A stretch of DNA of 64,000 nucleotides from assembly GCF_030848805.1 (NCBI RefSeq), contig NC_092368.1, positions 7,428,238 through 7,492,237 on the forward strand, in the 5' to 3' direction. Positions 1 through 10,335 of the stretch are shown in pieces; the first letter of the stretch is position 1, and each line of letters starts with the position of its first letter. Below the pieces are notes generated by a model, which saw nothing but the letters and a program-made list of their open reading frames with translations, was not told where the DNA came from and made no database searches. The translations under genes were made by a program, and so were the position numbers. The DNA is from Temnothorax longispinosus. Taxonomy: Eukaryota; Arthropoda; Insecta; Hymenoptera; Formicidae.

Positions 1-204
1 GTACACTATCATGTCTCTTGATTTCACATTTATAAAAAATATTAAGAATATAATTATTTAATTTTATTAAATTTGTTATGATTTCTCTCTCTCCATTTCT
101 CTACCCTCCCTTTCTCTCTTTCAGATTTATATTTATTCAACGTTTCGTGCCACGCATACTGCAATTATTAGAATGGATAAAGGGATTTCCACATTTTAAT
201 ATAC

Positions 205-390
205 CTTGTAAGAAGCACTCTTCAGATTAACCTTCCTGCCTTTGTTGGTGAGGGTGCATTTGAGCCGCAAGAAGAAGTTGCGGCCACGTTTCTCATCGGT
301 ATCCGTCGACTTCGAAGACAGGCACTCGCGCAATTCATCATGGTCACAGGGATGACTGTATTCGTATACACTTTGTCCCATCATGTCCAT
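205..390 (-). CDS. sima: HIF-1-alpha (Similar) exon 4: PAS-A domain, second part
   Basis: This internal exon encodes 62 residues (126-187 of the short isoform) covering the second half of the PAS-A domain of HIF-1-alpha, the bHLH-PAS transcription factor that dimerises with ARNT/Tango and drives the hypoxia response. The peptide contains YSHPCDHDELRE and FFLRLKCTLTNKGR, which match the FTHPCDHEEMRE and FFLRMKCTLTSRGR blocks known for vertebrate HIF-1-alpha. The acceptor is the gcatag just above 390 and the donor is AAG/gtatat at 205/204, so both ends are phase 0, which fits the donor of the exon at 772-914. The reading frame runs into stop-containing intron to the left, so later exons (rest of PAS-A, PAS-B, degradation and activation domains) lie outside the window. 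The family call is firm; choosing sima over the related trachealess rests mainly on the bHLH exon. Confidence 0.93.
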
Positions 391-771
391 CTATGCAAAG
401 CATAGAGATCTACTGTTTAGTTTTATTCCAACGAGAAACGCAGCGAAATGATCACCGTAATCATAAACTCGTAATTATCTCTTGCATTTATAAAAACGAA
501 ACTAACTAAATATTTTATGGCACTTTCTCTAATTAATTATATAAATATATGTTTTACATTTTATTTTTCTATATAAATTTGACTGTGTACCAAAAATCAA
601 TTTCGCTACGTGTGTTGAAAAAAATTACTTTACAAAAATTACCAAAAACACATAATAATATTGTTAAAAAAATATAAGAATTATTTAAATCATTATGTAT
701 TATTTACATATTATTGCTTAATTTATTTCTCATAATTATAATAATTGTTTATAGAAGTTTGTTTGACGTAC

Positions 772-914
772 TTGTGACACTCCGAGATAATCTCTGACGT
801 TCTCTGACAGGTAGACCATATTGCCGTCACTGGAGAGTACTAACATAAAGCCATTGAGAGCTTTTGGAAATAGTTTATCCGTCTTTGCGGACAACTCGGA
901 TTTGGCCAGCGAAA
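772..914 (-). CDS. sima: HIF-1-alpha (Similar) exon 3: linker and start of PAS-A
   Basis: This 143-nt exon was read directly from the reverse strand. It starts after a ccag acceptor (915-918) with two bases that complete a codon begun in the bHLH exon (A + TT = Ile78), then encodes 47 residues and ends in CAA/gtacgt (donor 771-770), phase 0. The peptide includes LNGFMLVLSSDGNMVYLSEN followed by VRDYLGVSQ, the first beta strands of PAS-A. Vertebrate HIF-1-alpha has the comparable GFVMVLTDDGDMIYISDNV. The preceding SLAKSELSAKTDKLFPKA is a short bHLH-PAS linker, much shorter than I recall for Drosophila Sima. Phase agreement at both ends supports the boundaries. Confidence 0.92.
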
Positions 915-1115
915 CTGGAACTTAATTAAGAGAGTCGAAAATTGAGTGAGACGCTGTCGATTAAATCCCGAAATCATTTAAAGTCGCTAAATACAGTATT
1001 AAAATCTGGATTAAAATTTTGAAAATATTCACTCAGAAAAACTCTTGGCTTATCAAATCATAAATTACACAAATAGCTATGTTACTGTTAGAACCCAAAT
1101 TCCGTCATTATTCGA

Positions 1116-1556
1116 TTTAACTAGTTTAACTAGTAAGCGGGCTACACACACAGAGATATGTGTCAAGAAACAGTATCGCGATACTGTCTCGATAAGACAT
1201 GTCTCAGATCACGTGTACTATACACACACTGCGATATGTAACAGGTATCACTTATTTCTAGTACTGACTTGTGAGTGCATGATTTTTGTAAGGGATCTGT
1301 CGCGAGATTACCCTACACACTCGAAACAGCTGAGACATATTTCAGTATCATTGTTTCGGTCTCCATGTATCCCATCAAGAACAGGAGACAAGAGGCATGT
1401 ATCGATACTTATTATATCGCCTTATGAAACCTTCGGAGACGTTCCTACACACGATGAGACATGTCTCATGAAACGGTATCACGATACCGTTTCTTGATAC
1501 ATATCTCTGTGTGTGTAGCTCGCTTAAAAGTCAAAACTAGTTTTATCAAAGGCCTT
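1116..1556. mobile_element. Palindromic MITE-like element in sima intron
   Basis: The two ends are inverted copies. The left end reads gctacacacacagagatatg followed by tgtcaagaaacagtatcgcg, and the right end, read in reverse, gives the same series with a few substitutions. The central part holds more degenerate copies of the ctacacacac/gatatg/cagtatc modules in both orientations. There is no transposase reading frame; the 150-residue ORF across it is a by-product of the repeat. Exact ends and target-site duplication are uncertain; the outer arms are AT-rich with repeated aactagt. Confidence 0.7.
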
Positions 1557-1788
1557 TCATCAATACTGTATTAATTGATCAATTTTAGAAATAACCAAAT
1601 GTATTTGACAATACCGGTATTCTCTAAAAATTTTCCAGTTAATACCCGTTCTGACGAGTTAAAATCAGTTTTAACGAAGCACACTCACCGTTAAAACACG
1701 TTTTTATTTAGGTAAAACTAGTTGTAACTTTAGGTAAAACTAGTTGTAACTAGGGAAAAGTAATAATAAACTCCTGCTTTAACAAAAC

Positions 1789-2017
1789 AGGTGGAAAAGT
1801 GGATGCAGTAGGTTTTGCCCTCCTGCGGGGGGGGCTCCACCTAAAAAAACTAACATAACCCAACCCAATTGTTGTGTGGGTGGATCACACGTGTATGATC
1901 ACACATACACTTTTCCACCTACACAACAATTGGGTGGAGTTAGGTTAGTTTCTTTAGAGGTAGAGCCCCCCGCAGGGGGGCGGAACTCACTGCATCCATG
2001 CATACACTTTTCCACCC
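1789..2017. mobile_element. Foldback element, arms about 95-100 bp
   Basis: The left arm starts ggtggaaaagtggatgcagt and contains ccctcctgcggggggggctc and caattgttgtgtgggtgg. The right arm is the reverse complement with small changes and ends in acacttttccacc. A short spacer (gatcacacgtgtatgatc) sits between them and is itself palindromic. It looks like a non-autonomous foldback DNA element inside sima intron 2. A fragment similar to the inner arm (ggtccacccacacaaca) occurs just downstream near 2184. Confidence 0.7.
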
Positions 2018-2268
2018 GCTTTGTTAACCTCTCCGGGACCGGAAGCCTAATATTAGACGCTGGAGTGGCGCCGTCTTTTTCGTAGTTCAATCCACTGACA
2101 AGGACAAAAATGTTCTAGCACTAAAACTAAAAAGGTCGTCCAAAAAAGGGGCCAGTCCTGTAGAGGTTAAAGCAGTAATAGTTGGTCCACCCACACAACA
2201 TTCTTTCGTTTGTCTTGTAAGCAAATTGTTTTGTTAATCACTTTTTAATAAACAACGAGCAACGGGAA

Positions 2269-2290
2269 AGGTCAATGACCTTGAAGGTCA
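2269..2290. promoter_or_regulatory. Candidate nuclear-receptor (ecdysone-type) response element
   Basis: A perfect AGGTCA-A-TGACCT inverted repeat with 1-bp spacing occupies 2269-2281. A third AGGTCA half-site follows at 2285-2290 within TGAAGGTCAAGG. IR1 AGGTCA palindromes are the classic binding form for EcR/USP, and TCAAGGTCA-like half-sites suit monomeric receptors such as FTZ-F1 or ERR. It lies in sima intron 2. Function is inferred only from the motif; a chance palindrome or a transposon-borne site is possible. Confidence 0.4.
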
Positions 2291-2580
2291 AGGCCTCTCC
2301 TCTTCCTATATGTATACTCTGTACTGTCAATACACACATATCAGCAAATTACTTCCTTTTAATACTGATACAAAAAATATCGAAATTCGGAAAAGACCCT
2401 TTTCTGAATAATTACCAACATTTAACTGGCCCAACTCAGTGAGAACTTGTCTTGCCTAGTAAAAACTATTAACATATTTTAACAAATCGATTTTTCAGTC
2501 AGATCTAGTTTTCATTGACAGATTGTTATTTCTAGAATTGACCAGTTAATACTAGTATTGACGAAAGGTTTTTGATAAAA

Positions 2581-3335
2581 CTTGAAAAATGTTCCATACA
2601 AAAGTTGCAGAGTTTCGAGTGGGACAAATAATGGTAAAATCAATTTTCGAAAAAATTGATTTTTTTAAGGTCACATAAAGGTTATCGCCATTTTTTAAAA
2701 TATAATTATATGATTTTTTTACATAATACGATTCTTCTAATTATTTTACATATAAAAGTATTAAGGTAAAGTTATCAAAATATGAATAGTTTTTAAAATA
2801 TTTTATATTTTATACTGGCACATTTTGACACATAAAATATACAATATCTCGTAAACTATTCATTTCTTAGTAACTGTACCTTAACACTTTATGTACAGAA
2901 TAATAAGATGAATCAGTTAATGTAAAAGAAACACATTGTTGCTTTTCAAAAAAGACATGTAGTTGCATGTTACAAATCAACTATGAGATTTCTTTACATC
3001 AATTGATTCACTTTATTATTCTGTACATAAAAGTATTAAGGTACAGTTACCAAAAAATGAATAGTTTACTAGGTATTTTACATTTCATGTCAAAATGTGC
3101 CAGGATAAAGTATAAAATATCGTAAAATTATTAATATTTTAATAACTCTACCTTAATACTATTATGTGTAGAACAATTAGAAGAATCACTGTGTAAAAAA
3201 AATCATATAATTCTATTTAAAAAAATGGCAATGACCTATATGTGACCTTAAAAAAATCGATTTTTTCGAAAATTAATTTTACCATTATTCGTTTCCCTCG
3301 AAATCCTACAACTTTTGTATGGTACAGTTTTCAAG
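2581..3335. mobile_element. Large foldback element (about 755 bp) with internal repeats
   Basis: The sequence from cttgaaaaatg at 2581 inward is mirrored by cagttttcaag ending at 3335. Shared blocks include catacaaaagttg, aatggtaaaatcaattttcg, aaaatcgattttttcgaaaa and aaggtcacataaagg. Each arm also carries a module of the form gtattaaggtaaagttatc...atgaatagttt, and the module occurs about four times in alternating orientation, which suggests an older palindrome duplicated inside a younger one. No coding capacity. It lies in sima intron 2, between the bHLH and PAS exons. Confidence 0.75.
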
Positions 3336-3523
3336 AAAATGCACATTTTTCCAAAAGAAAAAAAAACGCCTAATGTAGGCGTTCTGTTATAAACTTTACA
3401 TTTGCAACGAGTATATTTCCATATTTCTATTTGAATAGATGATGTCTTGTATCTCCAAAAAAGAAAACATCTTTGCTATATTATGATAAAGCCGGACATT
3501 CAGATACTTTCATAAATACTTAC

Positions 3524-3711
3524 TAGAATCCACAATGGCCCGGACTTTGAGGAAAGCAATTGCCAGTCTCATTACGCTGGCCTTATCTAAAAGCGCTGCC
3601 TGTTCCGGCGCGACCGGAAGCGCGGCCGCGAGTTCGGTGAAGATATCGGTCTCCCTACTGCGTCTGCAGCGCGCTGCATCGCGGGACCTCTCTTTCCTCT
3701 TCTCATTGCTC
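3524..3711 (-). CDS. sima: HIF-1-alpha (Similar) exon 2: bHLH domain
   Basis: The exon encodes residues 16-77 of the short isoform. The basic region is EKRKERSRDAARCRRSRETD, helix 1 is IFTELAAALPV, and helix 2 is LDKASVMRLAIAFLKVRAIV. The AARCRRS...ETDIF...AALP signature and MRLAIAFLKVR are typical of insect HIF-1-alpha/Sima rather than Trachealess or Single-minded. This is the DNA-binding and primary dimerisation domain that recognises RCGTG hypoxia elements. The acceptor is ttgttacag (3720-3712) and the donor is TCTA/gtaagt at 3524/3523. The exon therefore begins with one base that completes a split codon and ends with one base of the next. Those phases fit the exon at 772-914 downstream and both candidate first exons (22155-22198 and 5690-6900) upstream. 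Confidence 0.95.
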
Positions 3712-4249
3712 CTGTAACAACACAAAAAGTTCCTTTCGTCTATCGGCTGCGAAATAAGCTAGTCCATACGATATTACTTCTATTGCGCAATCTGCGATCT
3801 TTACAAATGTTTTATAAATTGACATGTATTATAAACTCTGCAGAGAAATATATCAATAAACTGCAAACTATATCGAGAGAATATTTTTAACATTCTTTGC
3901 CAAAAGACGAATTTTCACGACAATAATTGACCAAAAAAATTATGGTAGAAAGTGAAAAACACCCAATGCATTTCATGTAGAAAAGTTAATGTGGTTTTGA
4001 AATGTTTGCGAGGGAAACAGGTTCTTGTAATAAATTCACCTATTTCTTTGGGCTAACCGCCTAGGCGGGATAACAACCCTCTCAAAAATCTTAACTGACA
4101 ACAGGGGTGAAAAGTAGCAAATGATTTCAAGATCTTTTAATTCTCTTTACAATGATACCTACTTATAGTTTTTTAAATCTGAGTCAATAGTTTCTGAGAA
4201 AATGCGTTTCAAAGTTTCAGGGACAATAAAATACAAGTTCATTTATATG

Positions 4250-4269
4250 CGTGTGTGTGTGTGTGTGTG

Positions 4270-4305
<36 letters not shown>
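4250..4305. repeat. (TG)n-(TA)n microsatellite
   Basis: A run of about ten GT dinucleotides passes through gtatgta into about seventeen TA dinucleotides. Confidence 0.95.
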
Positions 4306-4306
<1 letters not shown>

Positions 4307-4796
4307 TCTTCTTTTGCGCGTTTTTCATATAGAATGAATCACGCGTGAACGAGAGCTCTCTTGACTATCTTCTACTAAACTTTTTTCCGCAAACAGACGT
4401 CCTGAAGTACCTCGTGAGCGAAGTGTCGCTATCACGTGTCAGGTGCACTATCATACATGATAAACGGTCTCATTGCCCGATTCTAGAAAATCGCTGTCAT
4501 CAACTTGGCTCACCATTACGCTACATTGGTTACACTAATCGTGCATCATAATGCATGCTGTGCACGCTGCAGGCACCGCTTGATTTCGGAGTAAGTAGGC
4601 TACTCGGTTACCAAGCGCGAATATGCACGCGTATCATTTGACAAAGATAACATTTAAATACCAGTTTTTAGTAGAAATTAGACCTGTTTCATTGAATTTA
4701 ATGCACTACAAATTTTGTAAAATTTTGCCGATACTTTGCTTTCGGCTAAAGAAATAGTTTTACCAACATTATTTTAAAGTATACAACAACCCTCAT

Positions 4797-4851
4797 AAAG
4801 AGAGAGAGAGAGGGGGGGGGGAGGGAGAAGGAGAAGGAGAGGGAGAGAGAA
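4797..4851. repeat. GA-rich purine tract
   Basis: Pure purine run with GA repeats, a G9-10 core and GGAGAA repeats on the plus strand. Confidence 0.9.
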
Positions 4852-5689
4852 AATTTCGTTACAGAGACAAATTCTAAAAAACTCCCTCCCGAAATATCTG
4901 AGATGGATAAAGTCTCAGTCTAAGAAGCGAAGAGGCGGAAGAGATTGTCTATCATGAAAACCGCTTGAAGTATCAGCATTAACTCGAGCGCATTCAATTG
5001 CTGTCGCTGCAGAATGTAGCTATTGGCAGATCGGAAGGTGCATCTTTTTCGGTCGTCAATCGAGGGAAAACGTCGACGTTATCGCGAGGCGAAGCGTTAT
5101 CACCGCGGCAGGTCGACCTTCGAACGATACTTCGAAATCGATCCTACGATCTCGTCACGTTTTCTTTCCTTCACCTCCCTCCTACCGCTAGTGGACTCAA
5201 ACCAGTCAAAGTCAAACTGATCGGCTAATCCGGTCGACGTAATTAAACGTTACGGAAAATTCCCGCGGAAAAACGATACAATCAATTCATTTTTTTTCTT
5301 CGGCGCAGATTAATATAGAATGTTCCATGTTGTACAAACTATAAGTGACATGCAAACTTTTTTAATTGAAAGAAAACAGTTTTTTTGGAACGGGCTAACT
5401 TGTTTAAATGTTTAAGAAAACTTATCATAAAGCTTAGAAAACCTAATTTTCGTTAAAAGAATTTTAAAAACTACTAAAATTGAGTAGAGTAATTTCAATT
5501 GAATTAGGTTACAATTGATGGATAAAATTGAATTAAAATTAAAAAAGATTTAGATTAATTAGAAGAAAATAGATTTATCCTAAAAAAAACTTTTATAGAA
5601 TTGATTCACCATTTGTAACGTCACGGTGTCAAAAAGCAGCAGGTGAAAACGGGAAAAACAAAAGAACATTACGATAATCGCCAACTTAC

Positions 5690-6900
5690 AAGTAATTCTC
5701 GAGGAGCTGTTCGTCCTCCACGTAGCCGTGATGCAAGTTATCATTATCATCGTAACCATTATCGTACATACATGGCGGCAAGACGGGTGTGCCATAAGCG
5801 TACGAGGTGTCGTAAAGGGGACAGCGATCGCTCGCCGGGCACTGTAGCCACCGGTCCTCGCTGCAGAAATTGAACAGTTCCGGGCAGTTGTTGCAAAACC
5901 AATTGCCTGGTCCTGGACCGCCCTGTCCCAGATCGTATTGGCCCGATTCGCGCGGCTGCTCCTCACACGGGTGTGCGGCATGAGAGTTCACGTCGCAAAA
6001 TTGCGAGTCGCTAAGTCTCGGATCGCAAAATGGCGAGTCACGTAGTCGTAAATCGCTATACCCTAGATCGCAATATCCCAGAGTGCTGGGACCCATGTCG
6101 CAAGTTCGTAAATGGTTAGGCGCTAAATCGCAAGAGGGTAGATCACGGAAATCCAGATCGCGACGATACTCTCGGGGTTGGTCCATCCTTGCGGCCTGCG
6201 CGTATCGCGATCTCCTCGAGTAGATCGTGCGATTACCCGCCGAAGGCGGTTTGCAGCCGTCCGTCGGTGGATCAAAGTACATCGCGAGGTCCTCAACGTC
6301 AATCGGACCAAGCTGGCAAGTCCTCGAGGCCGCCGTATTCGCCGCGCGAGTCCCCGACTGCGGGTCGGCCAAGTGACCGTCGTTACGGAACCACCTTGTT
6401 TCCACCGGATCGTCGCAATCGGCGCCCGCTGAAGCGACATTGCACGTTGCTGACGCGATATTGCACGACGTCGCTGGTGCATTACTACACGCCACGTTGC
6501 AACTCAGCCCAGACGCATACGGAAATCTCATCGTGGAGCAAGATGTCGTCCCGATATCGCAAGCTCGTGATCTAGTATTATCGCCAGCGTGTGACGTAAG
6601 GCTGGAAGAGGGTGCGGCAATATTGCCGGGTAAGACATTGACGTTGCTAAACGCGATCGCTGGACCATAAGACGACGGCGGTGGTTTCAGCAATTCGCGC
6701 GACGGAAAATCGATCCCGTTTCCTCTTGCCATGTGACGCGCATCGACACCGACGTAACCCGACGCCTTGCCGATCCAGTCGCGGAGATCGGAGCAACGAC
6801 CCCGTTGTTGACGACCATCACCGAGAATGATGTTTCCATCCTCTTCTCTCGCCTTACCTCCTCGTCTTTCTTCTTCCATCTCGTGCAGACGCGCGTTCAT
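5690..6900 (-). CDS. sima: Probable alternative first coding exon of HIF-1-alpha, Cys/Asp-rich
   Basis: An open frame of 403 codons plus two bases runs from ATG at 6900 (context ggaaaaATGaac, in-frame TAA upstream at 6939-6937) to a strong splice donor TACTT/gtaagt at 5690/5689. The exon would end after two bases of a codon, and the bHLH exon begins with the one missing base, so it splices in frame to give ...ENYL-SNEKRKERSRD. The protein is hydrophilic, starts MNARLHEMEEERRGGK, and is unusually rich in Cys and Asp. Residues about 110-165 contain SCNVA/SCNIA/TCNVA motifs, and residues about 280-325 contain a decapeptide series beginning CDLAP, CDMGP, CDLGY, CDPRL. Its acidic end EDEQLLENY abuts the bHLH. 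Base composition is much more GC-rich than the surrounding intron, as expected of coding DNA. I recognise no domain. It could instead be a nested gene or a chance ORF, but the phase-matched donor argues for a sima isoform. Confidence 0.6.
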
Positions 6901-9045
6901 TTTTCCTCCTCGATCTTCGATCCACGTCACTACTTCTTAATCTTGCAGTTGTCTCACTCTTAAAAATTTCTACTTTTCTTTACCTTCTTCAGTCTTTTTT
7001 ACCGTGTCTTTCACTTTTCTTAGAACTAATTATACTTATTTTAATCAACGCGATCAGTAGAATTTCACGTCTTACAATTAATCCTATCAAGAGATTTTTC
7101 ACCTAAAAAATTTTTTCTCGTTCTTTTCTTTTTCTTTTCCTTTCTTTGTTTACTACCTCCTCTTCTCCGTTGAAAACTGCTTCCATTCGTGATTAGTCTA
7201 CGTATGGCACAGCCGAAAATTTCATGCTTAAATTATGCTAATTTTGTTATTGTCTTTCATTTATTCACTCCTGCGTTTTTCTTTCTCTATCTTCTTTTTA
7301 ATTTTCGAGTTTGCTTCTTTAGAACTTACTGTATTTATTCTCTTTCTTCCCAACTTATACAACTTATACTTTCTTTGATAAGAAAACAAAGTGTTATTTT
7401 CGCCATTCATTAATTAATCATCGTTAATCTACATAAAAATAAATTTCCAACACGTTAATGCGTTTGATCCTTAGTCGTTTTCCACTTGCTCGACATTTCA
7501 TCCCTCTTCTTTATCTTTCACATTTGCCATTATTTTTTTGTCACTAAGAGCTTATCTTGGTCATGTCTGATCCACGTGACCGATGTACAATCGGGAATTT
7601 CTTAGCACGAGAAGGGGAAAAGGTAGAAATACAAAAAAATAAGATTCAGTTGATTAATATCTTAGCCCCTCTTCATAAGTGGTTCGTCCAACTGCGCCTG
7701 TCTGTCTGCGCTAGCTATCCCTCTTTTCCTATTTTTCTTTTCTCAGTTTATTCACTCCACTCTTCTATATTTTCCACAAAAATTCGTTTTTCTTTACGCT
7801 CGGTACGTAAGTCGCAAGTTCATCTCTCGACGATTCCAATCATCCTCGTAAAAAAAAAAACGAAACTCACCCCCTCAGCTCTGATTGCTGCTCTCCAATC
7901 TCAGTTCTTCGCACTCCTTTACACGCCAATCCAGCTATACTCTTTTCGTGTCTTATCCACAGTTTTGAATGACACTTTCTCATCCTTTTTTCACTTATTC
8001 CTCACTCATTCCTTCCCCCCTTCATCTATTTGTGTCTTGCCCTCCAGAACTAATGGTCGTCGTAACGATTTCTTTTATTATCTCTTATCAGCTTATCTTT
8101 TTTGTTGTATCTCTCGGTAGACTCTCTCTTGCTCTTTATCTTAACAGAGCAAATTCGAAATTAGATCTAGTTAGCGGAGATGTCAACGATCTACGTTTCC
8201 TGATTCATTGAGAGCAACTCTGAACGGGGTCGTCATCCTCGTCTTCTCGCACACTCCCCTCGGCACGACTTTTGATCCACTTTCACGGCTCACGCGATAC
8301 TAAAGCCCGGTAGCAATGCAATGCTATTCCTGCTGGACGTTCCAAACGATCGTTATCTCGTCGATAACGATACTCTATCATCGACCCGCGCGCGACACAA
8401 CAAATTCATCGAGCACGTTTTTACTGACTCAAATATTTCTATTTATTTCTATTTATTTGTCACGATTCATCGATGTTTCAAATCTGTCATTCTGCAGATT
8501 CTTGCCGTAACTTTGCAGAAACTTGCAGTAACTTTCATCAAATAACGTCAAATAGATTCAATTAGCGTAAAAATATTTTTGCAATTTGCAATATAAAAGA
8601 AACGAATAAACAGTCGCTAAATTCGCTAGAAAATAACAACAGATAGAGATACGGGTGGTAAAATTCGCGGAATACGTGATAAGAATCTGTATATCGCGTA
8701 TGGAGACTCCAATAGAAGGAAACGCGGTGAAAAACAACGCAATTAGCATATTTTTGCATTAAGTAGCACGTACACAGCTTGCGGTTTCTTGCGATCTTAA
8801 AATAGAAGGAGTAAATCTAGGAATAAATATTTTAACCGACATTATTTTAATTGCACTATATGTATATTATTTTCGAAAAATTGGCAAATTAAATATCTGA
8901 AAAGAGCAGTCTTTTTAGGACACTCCAGTTATAATTTTCTAACACAATATGCCCGAGAGATCTAACAAAATCTCAAATTAATAAATGTTCTCGACCCAAA
9001 CAATGTTGATGTTGCAAGAGAGTCTTATACTTTACGTTTCTTTCG
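6901..9045. other. Strand-asymmetric leader/promoter candidate upstream of the alternative exon
   Basis: From about 6960 to 8120 the plus strand is strongly pyrimidine-rich, so the minus strand (the sima sense) is purine-rich, as in many insect 5' leaders. A CG-richer patch at 8215-8400 with gcgcgcgaca would be the natural promoter candidate for a transcript entering the 6900 start codon. Plus-strand ORFs here (for example 7557-8120) are by-products of the low purine content. No TATA box or initiator was assigned. The remainder (8400-9045) is AT-rich with no recognisable feature. Confidence 0.35.
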
Positions 9046-9387
9046 ACACAAAGAGAATTTTTTGTTATATTTTACCCTTAAATTCACTACAAACTTGGGA
9101 CAACTTGGCAACTAAGGAATTTTTAAAATATACAAAAGACATTTTACAAACAACGTGATAAAAATTACCAAGCAGATTGGTAAATTTTGAAAAATTATTG
9201 AAATTTCCTAGATATATTTTAGTTAAATTAATCAAACATATTTTATATTTTAATGTAATAGATATTAATATTTTTTATTAAGGTAGATATTAATCAAATT
9301 AGCTCGCATAAAATTCTTGGTGGTGCATGTTGTCCCACAACTACCATGATTTCAGGGTAAATTTTAAGAAAAAATTCTCTCCGTGTA
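9046..9387 (-). mobile_element. MITE copy A (341-bp family)
   Basis: This copy is the reverse complement, with scattered differences, of 14482-14822. The ends are imperfect inverted repeats: ACACRRAGAGAATTTT at each terminus, followed by TTTACC. Internal landmarks are caacatgttgtcccac-like and aattaccaagcagattgg blocks. No coding capacity. It lies in sima intron 1. Confidence 0.8.
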
Positions 9388-9859
9388 TGGTAGCGCAGTA
9401 AATAGGCTATTTTTTTCACTCTCTGCAGTCGCATGTCTAATGACTTTCCAGTAATTTGAATGCCCAGTAGTTGGTCATAATCGTGAGCGTTCCTATCGCG
9501 CAAGATAACGCAATCCTCGACGAGTGTCGCCCGCTCGAAGAGAACAAGAAGAACCATTGTACGCGCCACAGATCATCCGCAAACGTTTTTATCCAGCGTT
9601 TTTTTTTTCGATCGCGCAACCTGATGCAATGCAATCCCAATGACGGATACACTGCAATCCTGACGCAATACTGCGCGACACATCCTCGAGCCGATCGCGT
9701 AATCCTCGCAGCGTAATCGTGCAATTGGATGTGCCGTCGATATGAAAACACGGAAATTATTCCGCGATCGTTTCCTGAGTCAATCGGCCCGCTATTTACT
9801 TACGACGTTTCGTAGCTTTTTGATAGCTACATCTTCGTGCTTCCATTCCACTTATTGTT

Positions 9860-9915
9860 AGTCAAATAATAGTAGTAGTAGCAATAATAATAATATTAAT
9901 AACAATAACAATAAC

Positions 9916-9946
<31 letters not shown>

Positions 9947-10016
9947 GTAGTATTAGTAGTAGTAGTGATAGTAGTGATAGTAGTAATAGCAGTAATAGTA
10001 TAGTAATAGTAGTTTA
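9860..10016. repeat. Compound trinucleotide microsatellite (AAT/AGT/AAC)n
   Basis: Interrupted runs of ata/gta/aca trinucleotides: first gtagtagcaataataata, then (aat)n, then (agt)n with tag interruptions. Confidence 0.95.
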
Positions 10017-10335
10017 GGGTTCAAGTCGTTGTCGATCGCGGGATGATGATGATAGTGTAGAAGAGTGTATAGTTGGATGAAATGATGTATGTGAAGGATG
10101 TGTCCCCAAAAATACCATGCGACTCTCTGCGAGTTGGGATGGTAAGATTCCATAAATATATTCCCGGCTAGCTCTTGTCGTCCGATAAGATCGTCGGTGA
10201 GAGCGTTGCGGATATATAGGTAACCTTATCAAATACTTAATTCGCAAATCTACCATAAATTCATTCTAAACATTACATTTACTCAAAACAATATTCTGGT
10301 TTTCAAAGACTTGTGTCAAGATATTTGAAAACTAT

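Larger units (their letters stand above)
3712..5689. other. sima intron 1, proximal part
   Basis: No coding exon was recognised between the bHLH acceptor and the alternative exon donor. The stretch is AT-rich and contains a TG/TA microsatellite and a GA-rich tract (listed separately). An unremarkable moderately GC-rich block lies at about 4990-5240, where short overlapping ORFs have no recognisable similarity. Confidence 0.7.

Noticed and set aside
1045..1497. 150-codon plus-strand ORF
   Set aside because: It spans the palindromic MITE in a sima intron, on the opposite strand, and its repetitive peptide follows the DNA repeat.
6901..6930. Extension of the alternative sima exon to a GTG at 6930
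   Set aside because: GTG is not a credible start in an insect mRNA; the first ATG in frame is at 6900, with an in-frame stop just upstream of the GTG.
7557..8211. 187-codon plus-strand ORF in the pyrimidine-rich stretch
   Set aside because: Low purine content removes stop codons; the Phe/Leu/Ser-rich peptide has no motif and lies antisense to the sima leader candidate.
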